From: Paenibacillus eucommiae
Lineage (GTDB): Bacteria; Bacillota; Bacilli; Paenibacillales; NBRC-103111
DNA length: 64,000 nucleotides
Assembly (NCBI RefSeq): GCF_017874215.1
Contig: NZ_JAGGLB010000012.1
Location: 124,001 to 188,000, forward strand
Direction: 5' to 3'
Positions within the stretch are counted from its first letter, which is position 1. Each line of letters begins with the position of its first letter. This document shows positions 34,545 to 43,959 of this stretch, piece after piece. The position numbers were made by a program, and so were the translations under genes. The notes under the pieces were generated by a model. That model worked only from the letters and a program-made list of their open reading frames with translations. It was not told the DNA's origin and made no database searches.

Positions 34545-35366
34545 TCAACTTTTTACAGCGCCCGCTGTTAATCCAGAAACAATATATTTTTGCAAAAACA
34601 AGTAAGCAATAATGACTGGAACCGACACTACAACCAAATCCGCAAATACTAAATTCCAATCACTCGAATGTTCGCCGAAAAAGAAAAATACAGTTAAACC
34701 AAGCGTGTATTTACTTGCGGAATTCAGGAAATAAACAGCAATTCCAAAATCATTCCAGACCGTAATGAAGGTGAGAATAACAGCCGTTGCGTTCATGGGC
34801 TGCAGCAGCGGGAAAATGACCCTGAAAAACAAACCGAAGCCGCTAGTTCCATCAATGATCGCCGCCTCATCAATATCGCGAGAAATACTGTTATAAAATC
34901 CTATATACAGAAAAGTAACGATCGGGTACATCGTTGCTGTATACAATAAAATAATCCCGAGAAACGAGCTTGTCAAATGTAATTTGTAGAGAAACACATA
35001 CGTGGTAATGATCGATAAGGGCAGTACAATGCCTGAAAGCAATAAAGCTTGAACGGCCTTGGTAAACCCGTCATTTCTTCTTTGAATGATGAAGGCCGAT
35101 GTAGAGCAGAGCAATAGAACCAAAGCTACACTGCTTCCCGTAATGATCAATGAATTCCAGAACGCTGTTGAGGCCTGGGCGATTTCAAACACCTTGGCGT
35201 AGTTATCGAATATATGCCACTTAGTTGGCAGTGAAAACGCCAGATTGGCAGCTTCCGTAGAATTCTTAAACGAATTCAAAATAATCAGCAGAGTGGGAAT
35301 GATGATCAAGGCACTAAAGAGAATACCTACGATTTCAAAAGATAGTCTTTTTAATACAGGACTCAC
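34545..35366 (-). CDS. carbohydrate ABC transporter permease (MalG/YcjP type)
   Basis: The second membrane subunit of a sugar importer, 273 aa with six hydrophobic helices and the EAA loop DEAAIIDGTSGFGLFFRVIFP (about residues 165-185). The start is GTG 35366 with GGAGG 8 bases upstream inside the end of the preceding permease gene, so the two are coupled. It probably carries oligosaccharides freed by the adjacent SLH enzymes. No ATPase gene is nearby; such importers often share an MsmK-type ATPase. Confidence 0.9.
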   Translation of the reverse strand: MSPVLKRLSFEIVGILFSALIIIPTLLIILNSFKNSTEAANLAFSLPTKWHIFDNYAKVFEIAQASTAFWNSLIITGSSVALVLLLCSTSAFIIQRRNDGFTKAVQALLLSGIVLPLSIITTYVFLYKLHLTSSFLGIILLYTATMYPIVTFLYIGFYNSISRDIDEAAIIDGTSGFGLFFRVIFPLLQPMNATAVILTFITVWNDFGIAVYFLNSASKYTLGLTVFFFFGEHSSDWNLVFADLVVVSVPVIIAYLFLQKYIVSGLTAGAVKS

Positions 35367-35370
35367 CTCG

Positions 35371-36246
35371 CTATACCTCCACTTCTTTTTTACTCAGAAT
35401 TTTATTCAATATGAGCACGACCACAAGAATCAGGATGAAAAGCAGCAGATTTGCCGCTGTCCCTTCACCATAACGTTGAGCCGCAAAGCTTTTGAAAATA
35501 ATCGTATTGATCACATTGGAAGCTCCTCCAGGCCCCCCGTTAGTCAAGGCGATGACAATATCAAACACCTTCAGCCCGCTTATTAAGGAAATTAAAATAT
35601 TAGCTTTAATAATGGGTATCATCAAGGGGATCGTGATATAACGGAATTTCTCCAAGGCATTCGCACCATCAATGGTCGCAGCTTCATAAGGCTCATTGGA
35701 TATCGATTGCAATCCGGCTAATAAAAGCATCATATGAAGTCCTGCATATTTCCAGATTTCAACCATGCTCACGGAATAGATAACAATGTGGGGATTCGTA
35801 ATCCAGGATTGCGTCCAGCTATCCAAATGCAGCAGCCTTAAACATTCATTTAAAAGGCCATGAGAGGGGTGAAAAATCGCTGAAAAGGCGAGCGCAACCG
35901 CAACGGTGCTTAAAATAACAGGAAAGAAAAAAACAGTTCTTAAATACATCGTGCTGCGTAATTTCATATTCAGTAAAATAGCCAGCAGCAGCCCTAAGGT
36001 AATTTTGAAAAAGGTGGTGATGACGGTAAAAATAAGGGTATTTTTAAAAGCCAAAAAATTGTCGCCGCCATCGAATAAATTCAGAAAATTTTCCCAGCCG
36101 ACAAACCGGGTGACACGCAGTCCGTTCCAGTCTGTAAACGCATAGTAAAAGCTGCCCAGCGATGGAATAATGAATAAACCAATAAAAAGCAGCAGCCCTG
36201 GCAGCAGCAGCCAGTGGGTATAATAGTGTTTCATCAGTTTGTTCAT
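35371..36246 (-). CDS. carbohydrate ABC transporter permease (MalF/UgpA type)
   Basis: First membrane subunit of the sugar importer, 291 aa. Six hydrophobic helices and the EAA-type loop EPYEAATIDGANALEKFRYI are visible, with the TNGGPGGASNVI segment common in this family. ATG 36246 is preferred since GAGGTG lies 6 bases upstream; the frame extends to 36303 without a signal and would reach the binding-protein gene. It lies 59 bases downstream of that gene. Confidence 0.9.
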   Translation of the reverse strand: MNKLMKHYYTHWLLLPGLLLFIGLFIIPSLGSFYYAFTDWNGLRVTRFVGWENFLNLFDGGDNFLAFKNTLIFTVITTFFKITLGLLLAILLNMKLRSTMYLRTVFFFPVILSTVAVALAFSAIFHPSHGLLNECLRLLHLDSWTQSWITNPHIVIYSVSMVEIWKYAGLHMMLLLAGLQSISNEPYEAATIDGANALEKFRYITIPLMIPIIKANILISLISGLKVFDIVIALTNGGPGGASNVINTIIFKSFAAQRYGEGTAANLLLFILILVVVLILNKILSKKEVEV

Positions 36247-36305
36247 CACAGCACCTCGTATGATCTCGGGAACCGCCAGAGAGCGGTCCCCCTTTCGTTG
36301 CATTC

Positions 36306-37685
36306 TTATTTGAAGTTCGGATCGTTATTAGCTTTTGCATTTTTCAAAAATTCTTTATCGAATCCGCTAAGTGCCTGCTCGGGTGTTTTCGTACCGACAA
36401 GCACATCCTGCAGAGCACTTCCTAAATCGCCATAGGAATAATTGAAGCTAGTCTCCCAGTTGGCAATCCCTCTGCCCTCATCAATGACTTTCTTGCCTTC
36501 AAGCTCTGCTGGAGTCAGCTTGGTTTTGGTTACCCCCTTGATCAGCGGAATACCGCCCTCGCTGCTGAAATACAAGTTTTGCGTGTCAATCGATTCAAAA
36601 TAATTCACAAACCTTTGTGCTGCCTCCTGATTCGGCCCCTTCACCACATACATGCCCTGCGGAGCAAATACAGGAGCAATGTCCTTGTCATTTCCGTCTA
36701 ATGGCATGATGAAAAACCCAATATCCTCCACATGTTCAGGGAATTTCTTTACAATATCATCCATCATCCAGGTTGACATATGATACATCCCTGCTGTACC
36801 TGTAGCTACTGCCTGCTCCGCGTTGTCGTACGTATCGGATAAATAATCCTTGTTGATGTAGCCCTTATTTTTCAAATCAAGCAAGGTTAGCATCCCATTC
36901 TTCATATTGTCATACTGGGTGAATTTGGCTTTGTTCGTGTTGATATCTGCAGCCAAATCCGTATATCCTTTCTTGGAGGCGTAGGTAAATGGCAGCAGCT
37001 GCAGTGTCCATGCGTCCTTGCCTGAATAAAACACAGGTGTTTTCCCACCGTTTTTAAGAGCTTCGCAGACAGCCAGAAATTCTTCATACGTTTTGGGGAT
37101 TTCCAGGTTCAGACTTGCAAATACCTTTTTATTGTAAAGCACGCCTGCAACGCTGGAGCCCCAATAAGGTGCTGCGTAGAAATTACCATTCGCTTCATCC
37201 AGAGCTCCCTTCCATGAATCCTTAGGGAAATTTGCCATCCATGGCTGGTTTTCCTGATTGACCACCACATCGTCAGGGTTGCCAAAATCTTTAGTAATGG
37301 CACGCGGTCTATACAGCAAAATATCTGGAAGATCCTTGGTGGCAAATCTGGTTTTGATCAGATCATTTCCTGCTTCCGTATCCGGCACCTTTTCGACAAT
37401 AAGCTCAAAGCCGTGCTCCTCCGCATCTTTGAGAATGGCTTCCCAGCCGCTTTTAAACCAGCTTGCATGACCGATCACCTTTAACTTCACCTTTGCTGCG
37501 GGCTGACTCGTTGCTGTACCTGCTGCAGTTCCTTTTGCAGTCTCTTCGGGAGTCGCAGTCGCAGTTGCAGCCCCTGTCTCTTCTGTTTTCTTGCCGGCGC
37601 ATGCAGACATGACCAACACGATCAGGATGGACATCAACAGAACCAGAGCTTTCTTTGAACCTAACTTTAAACCTAATTTCACCAT
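36306..37685 (-). CDS. carbohydrate ABC transporter substrate-binding lipoprotein
   Basis: Extracellular sugar-binding protein, family 1, 459 aa. The signal peptide ends at lipobox MSAC (Cys29), followed by a Thr/Ala-rich linker partly encoded by short repeats. Features include PDILLYRPRA, YNKKVFASLNLEIPKTYEEFLAVCEALK and WMMDDIVKKFPEH, usual for oligosaccharide binders. It is first in an operon with two permeases and the 1926-aa SLH enzyme, and is divergent from the YesM/YesN pair, which is the likely regulator. Confidence 0.92.
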   Translation of the reverse strand: MVKLGLKLGSKKALVLLMSILIVLVMSACAGKKTEETGAATATATPEETAKGTAAGTATSQPAAKVKLKVIGHASWFKSGWEAILKDAEEHGFELIVEKVPDTEAGNDLIKTRFATKDLPDILLYRPRAITKDFGNPDDVVVNQENQPWMANFPKDSWKGALDEANGNFYAAPYWGSSVAGVLYNKKVFASLNLEIPKTYEEFLAVCEALKNGGKTPVFYSGKDAWTLQLLPFTYASKKGYTDLAADINTNKAKFTQYDNMKNGMLTLLDLKNKGYINKDYLSDTYDNAEQAVATGTAGMYHMSTWMMDDIVKKFPEHVEDIGFFIMPLDGNDKDIAPVFAPQGMYVVKGPNQEAAQRFVNYFESIDTQNLYFSSEGGIPLIKGVTKTKLTPAELEGKKVIDEGRGIANWETSFNYSYGDLGSALQDVLVGTKTPEQALSGFDKEFLKNAKANNDPNFK

Positions 37686-37878
37686 TTTCTATAACCCTCC
37701 TGTTTTTGTGTAACTGCTTACAAGATGAACTACACTGATTTTAAACCCTGTTAAATAATTGTTAAATAGAGAATCTTTCAGCCCCAGGTGGATAATATTA
37801 CATGGATGATTCAATACCTGAGCATGGGTAGTTTTTTCCCCCGCTTTGTGTTAATCTCGACATATTGAGGTGAACATC

Positions 37879-39729
37879 ATGTTCTCATTTAAAACATTTC
37901 AGACCAAATTATTTGTGACCTACTCGATTTTCCTGATTATTTTCACCCTCATTATTAGCATTCCCATGTATTATTACCTGAAAAATACGACCAAGAAAAA
38001 TATCCTTGCAGGTATTCAGCAATCGGTCGCCGGGATCAGTGAAAGCCTGGACATTTACGCCAATCAGTATGAGAACATTACAACCCAGCTTTATTTGAAA
38101 CGTGATGGAAGCGGTTCCCAAGTAAGCGTGGTGCAGGCGCTGCAAAATTTAATGCTCATGGAAAATGACGCAGAAGTATTAAATGCTTACACTCTGATAG
38201 ATAACAATATAACATTATTATCGGAAATCAATAAAAATATTTACCGGATTAATATTTTCAACGAGCATGGGCTTTTCTTTTCGAATCAACCGTATGACAA
38301 ATCTGTTTTGGACAGCTTGAGCGAGGACGCGGATTGGTTGCAGGAGCCGCAGCTTGCTGATGGCGCTATGGTAATGGAATATGCAAGCCAGGATCATTGG
38401 CGTGCAGATGGTGATCCGGTTCCCGTCTTTTCCTTTCTGCGGAGAATGAAATGGAACGGTGTAAATATCGGCTATTTGGAGGTTCAGATTCGGGCGGACG
38501 ATTTAATCAAGCCGGTAAAGCTCACCAGTATTCCAAGCGCTTCTCTCACTCTGTTTAACCAAACTGATGTGTTGTACTCCAATGATGCCAATTTTAAAGA
38601 CAACAACATCAGCAGATTAATGGAATTTAATGCTATCATCCCCTCTGCTATGAATAATGGACAACAATCGATTCGTCATCATGGAAATACAGAGAGCCTT
38701 ATTTTTCAACGATCCCAGAAAACAGATTATACGATTGCTTACGCAGTCTCAGAAAACAAATTGTTTGCGTCCCTGCTTATTTTTCGCAATGTCACTTTTG
38801 CAGCCGTTTTCCTGCTTATTTCATTATCAATTCTCGTCTTCTATATTCTTTCCAAAACGTTAACCTATCCGATTACAAAGCTTAGAAAGGTCATTGATTC
38901 CGTAGACTTGGATGATAAGAAAATAAAAATAAACAATGAATTTAAGATGGACGAAATAGAGCTGTTGAATCGTTCCTTCCGCACGATGAACGAACGGCTG
39001 CAAAATTCCTTAGAAGAAATCGTTCAATTTCGGACGATGGAGCTGCAGTCACAATTTGAAGTGCTTCAGGCCCAGATCAATCCTCACTTTTTATTTAATA
39101 TGCTGGGTGTAATTGCTATTTTCTCGGAGGAGGAGGGCGGGACCAAGGCAGCAGATGTGTGTCATAAACTAGCAAGCTTCTTAAGATACACGGTCATTCA
39201 AACGAATCCTATCACCACACTCGAACAGGAAATGAGCTTTGCGCGCGACTATTTGGAGCTCATGCAAACCCGCTACAGGCACCGGCTTCAGTTTGAACTG
39301 GTACTGCCGGAAGAAATGAAGCGCATCTCCATTCCCAAGCTGACCTTGCAGCCATTGGTGGAAAATTCAATCAATCACGGATTTCAGCATATGGATCGGG
39401 GACTCGTCATAACGATTCGCGGAATTGTAGAGGGTGACCGTTGGTACATAACGATTCTGGATAATGGCAGTGGAATTGACCCGGAACAGCTAAAGAGCCT
39501 GCACGAGAAGATGGAAATGTATGAGAGGCCTATTCATGTCTTTCCCAAAAAAGAGCAGCTTACCCTGGGAGGAATGGGAATTATCAGTACCTATGCCAGG
39601 CTTAAGCTGTATTTCAAAAACCGCATAGCGTTCAGAATTGGCAACAATGCAGATTATGGCACATGTATTTCTATATCAGGATGGATTCCAGATGAATCAG
39701 ATGAACACAGCCAAGAGGAGAGCCCATGA
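37879..39729 (+). CDS. YesM-type sensor histidine kinase
   Basis: Membrane sensor of a two-component pair, 616 aa. One hydrophobic helix (about 8-30) and a second (about 295-318) flank an extracellular sensing domain, followed by a HAMP region. The kinase part has the phosphorylated His403 in QAQINPHFLFN and an ATPase domain with ILDNGSGIDP and GGMGIISTYARL. ATG 37879 follows GAGGTG; a GTG nine bases earlier overlaps that site. It overlaps its partner by four bases. Its position, divergent from the sugar-binding protein, suggests it reads an extracellular sugar signal. Confidence 0.92.
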   Translation: MFSFKTFQTKLFVTYSIFLIIFTLIISIPMYYYLKNTTKKNILAGIQQSVAGISESLDIYANQYENITTQLYLKRDGSGSQVSVVQALQNLMLMENDAEVLNAYTLIDNNITLLSEINKNIYRINIFNEHGLFFSNQPYDKSVLDSLSEDADWLQEPQLADGAMVMEYASQDHWRADGDPVPVFSFLRRMKWNGVNIGYLEVQIRADDLIKPVKLTSIPSASLTLFNQTDVLYSNDANFKDNNISRLMEFNAIIPSAMNNGQQSIRHHGNTESLIFQRSQKTDYTIAYAVSENKLFASLLIFRNVTFAAVFLLISLSILVFYILSKTLTYPITKLRKVIDSVDLDDKKIKINNEFKMDEIELLNRSFRTMNERLQNSLEEIVQFRTMELQSQFEVLQAQINPHFLFNMLGVIAIFSEEEGGTKAADVCHKLASFLRYTVIQTNPITTLEQEMSFARDYLELMQTRYRHRLQFELVLPEEMKRISIPKLTLQPLVENSINHGFQHMDRGLVITIRGIVEGDRWYITILDNGSGIDPEQLKSLHEKMEMYERPIHVFPKKEQLTLGGMGIISTYARLKLYFKNRIAFRIGNNADYGTCISISGWIPDESDEHSQEESP

Positions 39730-41321
39730 ATATTTTATTAGTTGATGACGAGCCGATTTTTATCGATAAGCTTAGACGCATTATTGAAGATTACAACCGG
39801 GAGCATACCGCCGGGGCCCATATTATCGGTGAGGCTTATAGCGGCCAGGAAGCGCTGCGGTTCATTTCGGACACTCCGCCTGATCTTATTTTCACAGATA
39901 TCAAAATGTCCAATATGAATGGAATTGAGCTTTCCAAATGCTTGCAACAGGATCACCCGGACATAGCGATCGTATTCATCAGCGGGTACCCCTCATTTGA
40001 TTATGCGAGAGAAGCGATCCGTGCGAATGTGGCGGATTATTTGCTCAAGCCTATTGAGCCGAAGCTCGTTAAGGAGCTGCTTCATCGTATGCTGCCGCAA
40101 ATTGCCCATCATAAATACAGGCAAAGCAAGGAGGTTATTCAGAGCCTCATAGAGTCCAATTTGCCGCTAAACAGTAATAGCGTTCCGGATGCAAGTGCAA
40201 AGATGATAAGCAGTAACCATATCACGGAAGCTAAAACGAAGACGATATGTGAGTACGCAGCCTATTACGTGCTTGCCGTACAGAAGCTTGAAGCTGTCAA
40301 CCACAAGGATCGTCTTTTTATCCAACAAAGCGAAAATATGCATGAAACCTATATCCATAACCTGCAAAAAATAGTGGGATCGCTAAGCTCTATCTGGATT
40401 TTCAATTCGCAGGATCGGCGTTCATTGATCATTGTTGTTGGCCTTCACGAAGCTGACGAGCAGCAACTACATTTTATTGCACAAGCGACCCAGACCTATT
40501 TTTCATTTGGCGGAGTCCCGGTTTCTGTGACATACAGCCAGCAGTTAGACAGCCTTGCCAATCTCAGAGAAGAAATACACCAGCTCTTGAATGTGCTCTA
40601 TAACCGTCTGGTTATTGGAAGCGCCCAAATGATCAGCTCTCAGGAAGGAACGAAGCAGCCCCAGAAAATCTTCACCCAACTGACCAATCAGATGGAAACA
40701 AAAATACTTTCCCTGATTTCGAAAAAAAATGAGGCGGCATTAAGCAAGGAATTTCACCAGCTATTTAAAATCTGGCAATCCGAGCAATGCCCAAGTATTT
40801 ATATTGAAAAAAGCATGAAGAGGCTGATTCGCCTTATGGAACGGCATTTGCAAGCCTCCGATGCCATCGTCAGCAAAGCCTTGGAGAATCGCATCGAGGA
40901 GATTTTATACACAGCTGCTTCCTTTGAGGAGGCGGCCCAATTTTGCTGGGACATGATCACGGAGCTGCTGCAGCTTCAATCCGGCAAGCCCAGCCCTACT
41001 AACACCAAAGCGCTCTTTGAAAGCATTCAGCATTATTTGCAATCGCACCTTAACGAGCCCATCGGCCTGACCCAGCTTAACGAAATCTTTAAAGTATCGA
41101 ACACCTACTTGTGCAATCTGTTCCGAAATTATGCGGATGCCTCTTTTGTCGAATACTTCACGGCGCTGCGGATGGAAAAAGCAAAGGAACTGATCCGCGA
41201 TCATCCGGATATGATGCTGAAGGATATTGCCGAGCTCGTTGGCTACAGAGACCATCACTATTTCAGCAGGGTTTTTAAAATGATCACCGGGCAGACGCCA
41301 AGCGATTTTAAAAACAACTGA
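39726..41321 (+). CDS. YesN-type response regulator with AraC DNA-binding domain
   Basis: Receiver domain 1-120 with acidic DDE near the start, phosphorylated Asp58 in DLIFTDIKMSNMNG and the Lys of LLKPIEP. A middle region of about 250 residues is followed by two AraC helix-turn-helix motifs (IGLTQLNEIFKVSNTYLCNLF and LKDIAELVGYRDHHYFSRVF, about 440-531). It starts within the stop of the kinase gene (ATGA). Likely target: the sugar importer operon on the other strand. Confidence 0.92.
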   Translation: MNILLVDDEPIFIDKLRRIIEDYNREHTAGAHIIGEAYSGQEALRFISDTPPDLIFTDIKMSNMNGIELSKCLQQDHPDIAIVFISGYPSFDYAREAIRANVADYLLKPIEPKLVKELLHRMLPQIAHHKYRQSKEVIQSLIESNLPLNSNSVPDASAKMISSNHITEAKTKTICEYAAYYVLAVQKLEAVNHKDRLFIQQSENMHETYIHNLQKIVGSLSSIWIFNSQDRRSLIIVVGLHEADEQQLHFIAQATQTYFSFGGVPVSVTYSQQLDSLANLREEIHQLLNVLYNRLVIGSAQMISSQEGTKQPQKIFTQLTNQMETKILSLISKKNEAALSKEFHQLFKIWQSEQCPSIYIEKSMKRLIRLMERHLQASDAIVSKALENRIEEILYTAASFEEAAQFCWDMITELLQLQSGKPSPTNTKALFESIQHYLQSHLNEPIGLTQLNEIFKVSNTYLCNLFRNYADASFVEYFTALRMEKAKELIRDHPDMMLKDIAELVGYRDHHYFSRVFKMITGQTPSDFKNN

Positions 41322-41363
41322 TGGGTGAGATTCCCAAACGACTAACAGAGATTCACTAACAAA

Positions 41364-41432
41364 AAAACGACAGTAGAGTACTCGTTTTGAAGTAGGTAAA
41401 AACGTCCCCAACGTTGACACCTACTCCTTTTT
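41364..41432 (+). terminator. terminator hairpins after the YesM/YesN pair
   Basis: Two stems: AAAACGA/TCGTTTT with AGTA/TACT inside (41364-41388), then AGTAGGT/ACCTACT with AACGT/ACGTT inside (41391-41425) followed by CCTTTTTC. The second stem also resembles ends of small transposable elements, but no transposase remains. The rest of this gap (41433-41639) shows no gene. Confidence 0.55.
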
Positions 41433-41639
41433 CAATCAAGCAGAATTTATGCTGCCTGGCCATGGATAAATTCAGTTAAACGGTCAGGATAGTTCCATAT
41501 AAGGTTGTGCGAAAGTCTCTTAGAGTAATCGAATCCTAAATACACTTTGACTAATAGCCTATTCGTCAGGTCCAATATCGTTGTATACATATATACAAAG
41601 AAAAAGTGCTTAAATAATAGCACTCTTGTCTTTACAATA

Positions 41640-43172
41640 TTAGTAATCCCTTCTAGCTGCCCAAAGGACTCCCCTTCTGAGAAGTGTCCGCGCCTCTGGA
41701 GCCGCATATGCTTCTGCGCTATGGCCGAGCAGCGATTGAAACACCCGGGCAGACTTATAGGTATGCAGCCAAACTAATGGCTCTTCCTGCCCCGTCACCT
41801 TGGAATGGGCGCTGCAAAGTACCTCAACTGGAGCATCCCCCTCCTGATTAAAATACAATTCATCCTTAATCGTAAATGGGGGTATGCCCGCAACGATTGG
41901 ATGATTCGTGTCCAGCGGCTGCACATCCATGAAATCGTAATGATCATGACCGCTCGAACCTTGATGATTCCACACCCGGGGAACAATAGATCTAAACTCC
42001 GGCCAGTCAGATGCCCCGGCATCCGGAAGGGAGAAATGAAAGCTGCCGTTCGAGAAATGCAGCACGGCCAGTCCACCGCTGTTGTCTAAATAGCGGAGCA
42101 AATTGGACTTGGACTTCTCCAGTAAGCCTTGCGGATCGTGCCAATTGCAGTAATTCAGCACAATAGCATCATACCGGGCTAAATCCAGCTCCGCCAGCTC
42201 ATTTGCCTGCAGGATCACATCAACCTTTACACGTGGATCCTCCTCAAGCGCTTCAATGATAGCGGGCATCGTCTCCTCCCAATGATGCCATTTATGATGC
42301 TCATTTCCAGATAACAGCAGTACCCGAATTTGTTCTGACACAACATGGGAACGCTCCAGCCCACTTACCCCAATAAGTGCTTGGTTCAATTCCTCATCAG
42401 AGTAAAATCTGGAACGAACGCCTCCTGCCGGAACCTCCAGCCCAACTGTCCACACAATCGCATTCAAGGTTAGCCGGCGATAATTCTCATCCTTCCACAA
42501 ACGATAAGCATGTCCTATTGTCGTACCGAACCCTCTTCCGCCATCTTCGCGTTCAACGGCCCAGGCAATCACGTTAGCTAACGGATTCTGCTCATCTGCA
42601 AATTCTGGCACGCAGCCAATCGGAATTAGCCGCTCATCCCCGGTTCCGAAGCGAAGCTGGAAATACACCTCATCATTTAAATACAAATCAGGCGAAACTC
42701 CCTCTGTGATCGGGTGAACCTCTTGACTTAGCTGAAACCTTTGACCAGTGTCAATCCTTGAATACCAGTTCCGCTCACCCTGTTCATCCTCCCACTCGAA
42801 ATAACCGCCTGCCCAATTCATAATGCGCTGCCCCTCTTCACGGGTAAAAAAAGTCGAAAAATGAATCAGCATCAAGCCACAGCCGCGCTTCATCCAACGC
42901 TCCATCTTTTGCATACGCCCATCTAAAACGAAAGGAACATCCTTGGACAAATCGCCATCCCGGCCATCCGTATACGCTACAATAAGATCCGTTGTCTCAA
43001 AAGTAGTTTCATCATCAGGCCAACCTTTTGCGTAATATTCCACCTTAACCTGTCCACCAACATTGGAATGCTCGAGGGCAACCTTAAACAATTGCGCCGT
43101 TTTCTCATATTCATGAAAATCAGCAGGATGACTTGGATCACAAGCTAAAATCACAATTTTCTTCGCCTTCAT
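41640..43172 (-). CDS. tandem ThuA-domain protein
   Basis: Two ThuA-like (glutamine-amidotransferase-fold) domains in one 510-aa chain, about 1-240 and 285-510. Each has a strand-turn of the type VILACDPSH or VLLLSGNEHHKWH, a glycine-rich LMLIHFSTFF or GLAVLHFSNGSFH, and HPI(T/V)xG followed by an aromatic ELYF/EVYF segment. ThuA relates to trehalose and sugar use in rhizobia, and recent work links some members to 3-keto-glycoside chemistry, so the precise function is open. ATG 43172 follows a GGGGACAGGAAGA stretch; the frame is open another 20 codons upstream. It converges with the YesN gene and may belong to the glycan locus. Confidence 0.7.
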   Translation of the reverse strand: MKAKKIVILACDPSHPADFHEYEKTAQLFKVALEHSNVGGQVKVEYYAKGWPDDETTFETTDLIVAYTDGRDGDLSKDVPFVLDGRMQKMERWMKRGCGLMLIHFSTFFTREEGQRIMNWAGGYFEWEDEQGERNWYSRIDTGQRFQLSQEVHPITEGVSPDLYLNDEVYFQLRFGTGDERLIPIGCVPEFADEQNPLANVIAWAVEREDGGRGFGTTIGHAYRLWKDENYRRLTLNAIVWTVGLEVPAGGVRSRFYSDEELNQALIGVSGLERSHVVSEQIRVLLLSGNEHHKWHHWEETMPAIIEALEEDPRVKVDVILQANELAELDLARYDAIVLNYCNWHDPQGLLEKSKSNLLRYLDNSGGLAVLHFSNGSFHFSLPDAGASDWPEFRSIVPRVWNHQGSSGHDHYDFMDVQPLDTNHPIVAGIPPFTIKDELYFNQEGDAPVEVLCSAHSKVTGQEEPLVWLHTYKSARVFQSLLGHSAEAYAAPEARTLLRRGVLWAARRDY

Positions 43173-43373
43173 TCTTCCTGTCCCCTTTTTATCCAAATGT
43201 TTGTCTGCTACTATTAAGTTAACTCGATTCATGACAGAAGTGAATGTCCCCAGTTCTTTTTTTCATATCTATAAGTCCAGAAGTCCAGAAAAAGAAGAAA
43301 CTACAATTCCATAAAAGAACATTACAGGCTGCATAAATGGTGGAAAACGATGGAGGAAAAAAAGGAGGAAACT

Positions 43374-43850
43374 ATGGAGAAATTCAGGCTTAGAGCAGGA
43401 GCATTGATTATCGAAAACGGTGCTATTCTGCTGATAGAGTTCAAAAATGATGACGATGATGGCGTGCATTACAATCTTCCTGCAGGTGGAGTAGAGTCTG
43501 GCGAAACATTAGTTGAAGCTGTTAAGCGCGAAGCAAAAGAAGAAGCCTCCGTTGATATTGAGGTTGGTTCCGTCGCATTTGTATATGAATACCAGCCTGC
43601 CAAAAACAACAATCTTTACGGCGATGTCCATTCTGTAGGGATTACATTTGAATGCAGCCTGATAGAGAACTCAGTTGCAAAGCTTCCAGCCTCCCCAGAC
43701 CCTCATCAAATTGGTGTAAAGTGGATCCCCCTGGCTGAATTACATTCAGTTCAAATTTATCCTGAAATAGCAGCTGATATTATTAATTTTTACAATGGAA
43801 AAGGCTATCGAAATTATGTAGAGGAACATGAAATACAAGCAGAGAAATGA
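43374..43850 (+). CDS. Nudix hydrolase
   Basis: A 158-aa Nudix protein that should hydrolyse a nucleoside diphosphate linked to another group. The Nudix box GGVESGETLVEAVKREAKEE is at about residues 40-60, matching GX5EX7REUXEE closely. GGAGG lies 5 bases ahead of ATG 43374; the frame begins slightly earlier without use. The substrate is unknown, and the neighbours (ThuA protein, repeat DNA) give no hint. Confidence 0.88.
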   Translation: MEKFRLRAGALIIENGAILLIEFKNDDDDGVHYNLPAGGVESGETLVEAVKREAKEEASVDIEVGSVAFVYEYQPAKNNNLYGDVHSVGITFECSLIENSVAKLPASPDPHQIGVKWIPLAELHSVQIYPEIAADIINFYNGKGYRNYVEEHEIQAEK

Positions 43851-43959
43851 GACTTCATCTTTACTCACTTTATTTCCTATATAGGACATTAAATGAGGCT
43901 TAGCTTATGGACATACGTTCCGTTATTTTCCTTAAATTCGTGAATTTGAAGCAGTTTCA

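Noticed and set aside
41391..41707. Possible insertion-sequence remnant (GTCCCCAACGTT hairpin and an 86-aa minus-strand frame)
   Set aside because: No transposase motif is recognisable and no pair of terminal repeats was found; the hairpin is better explained as the terminator after the response regulator.
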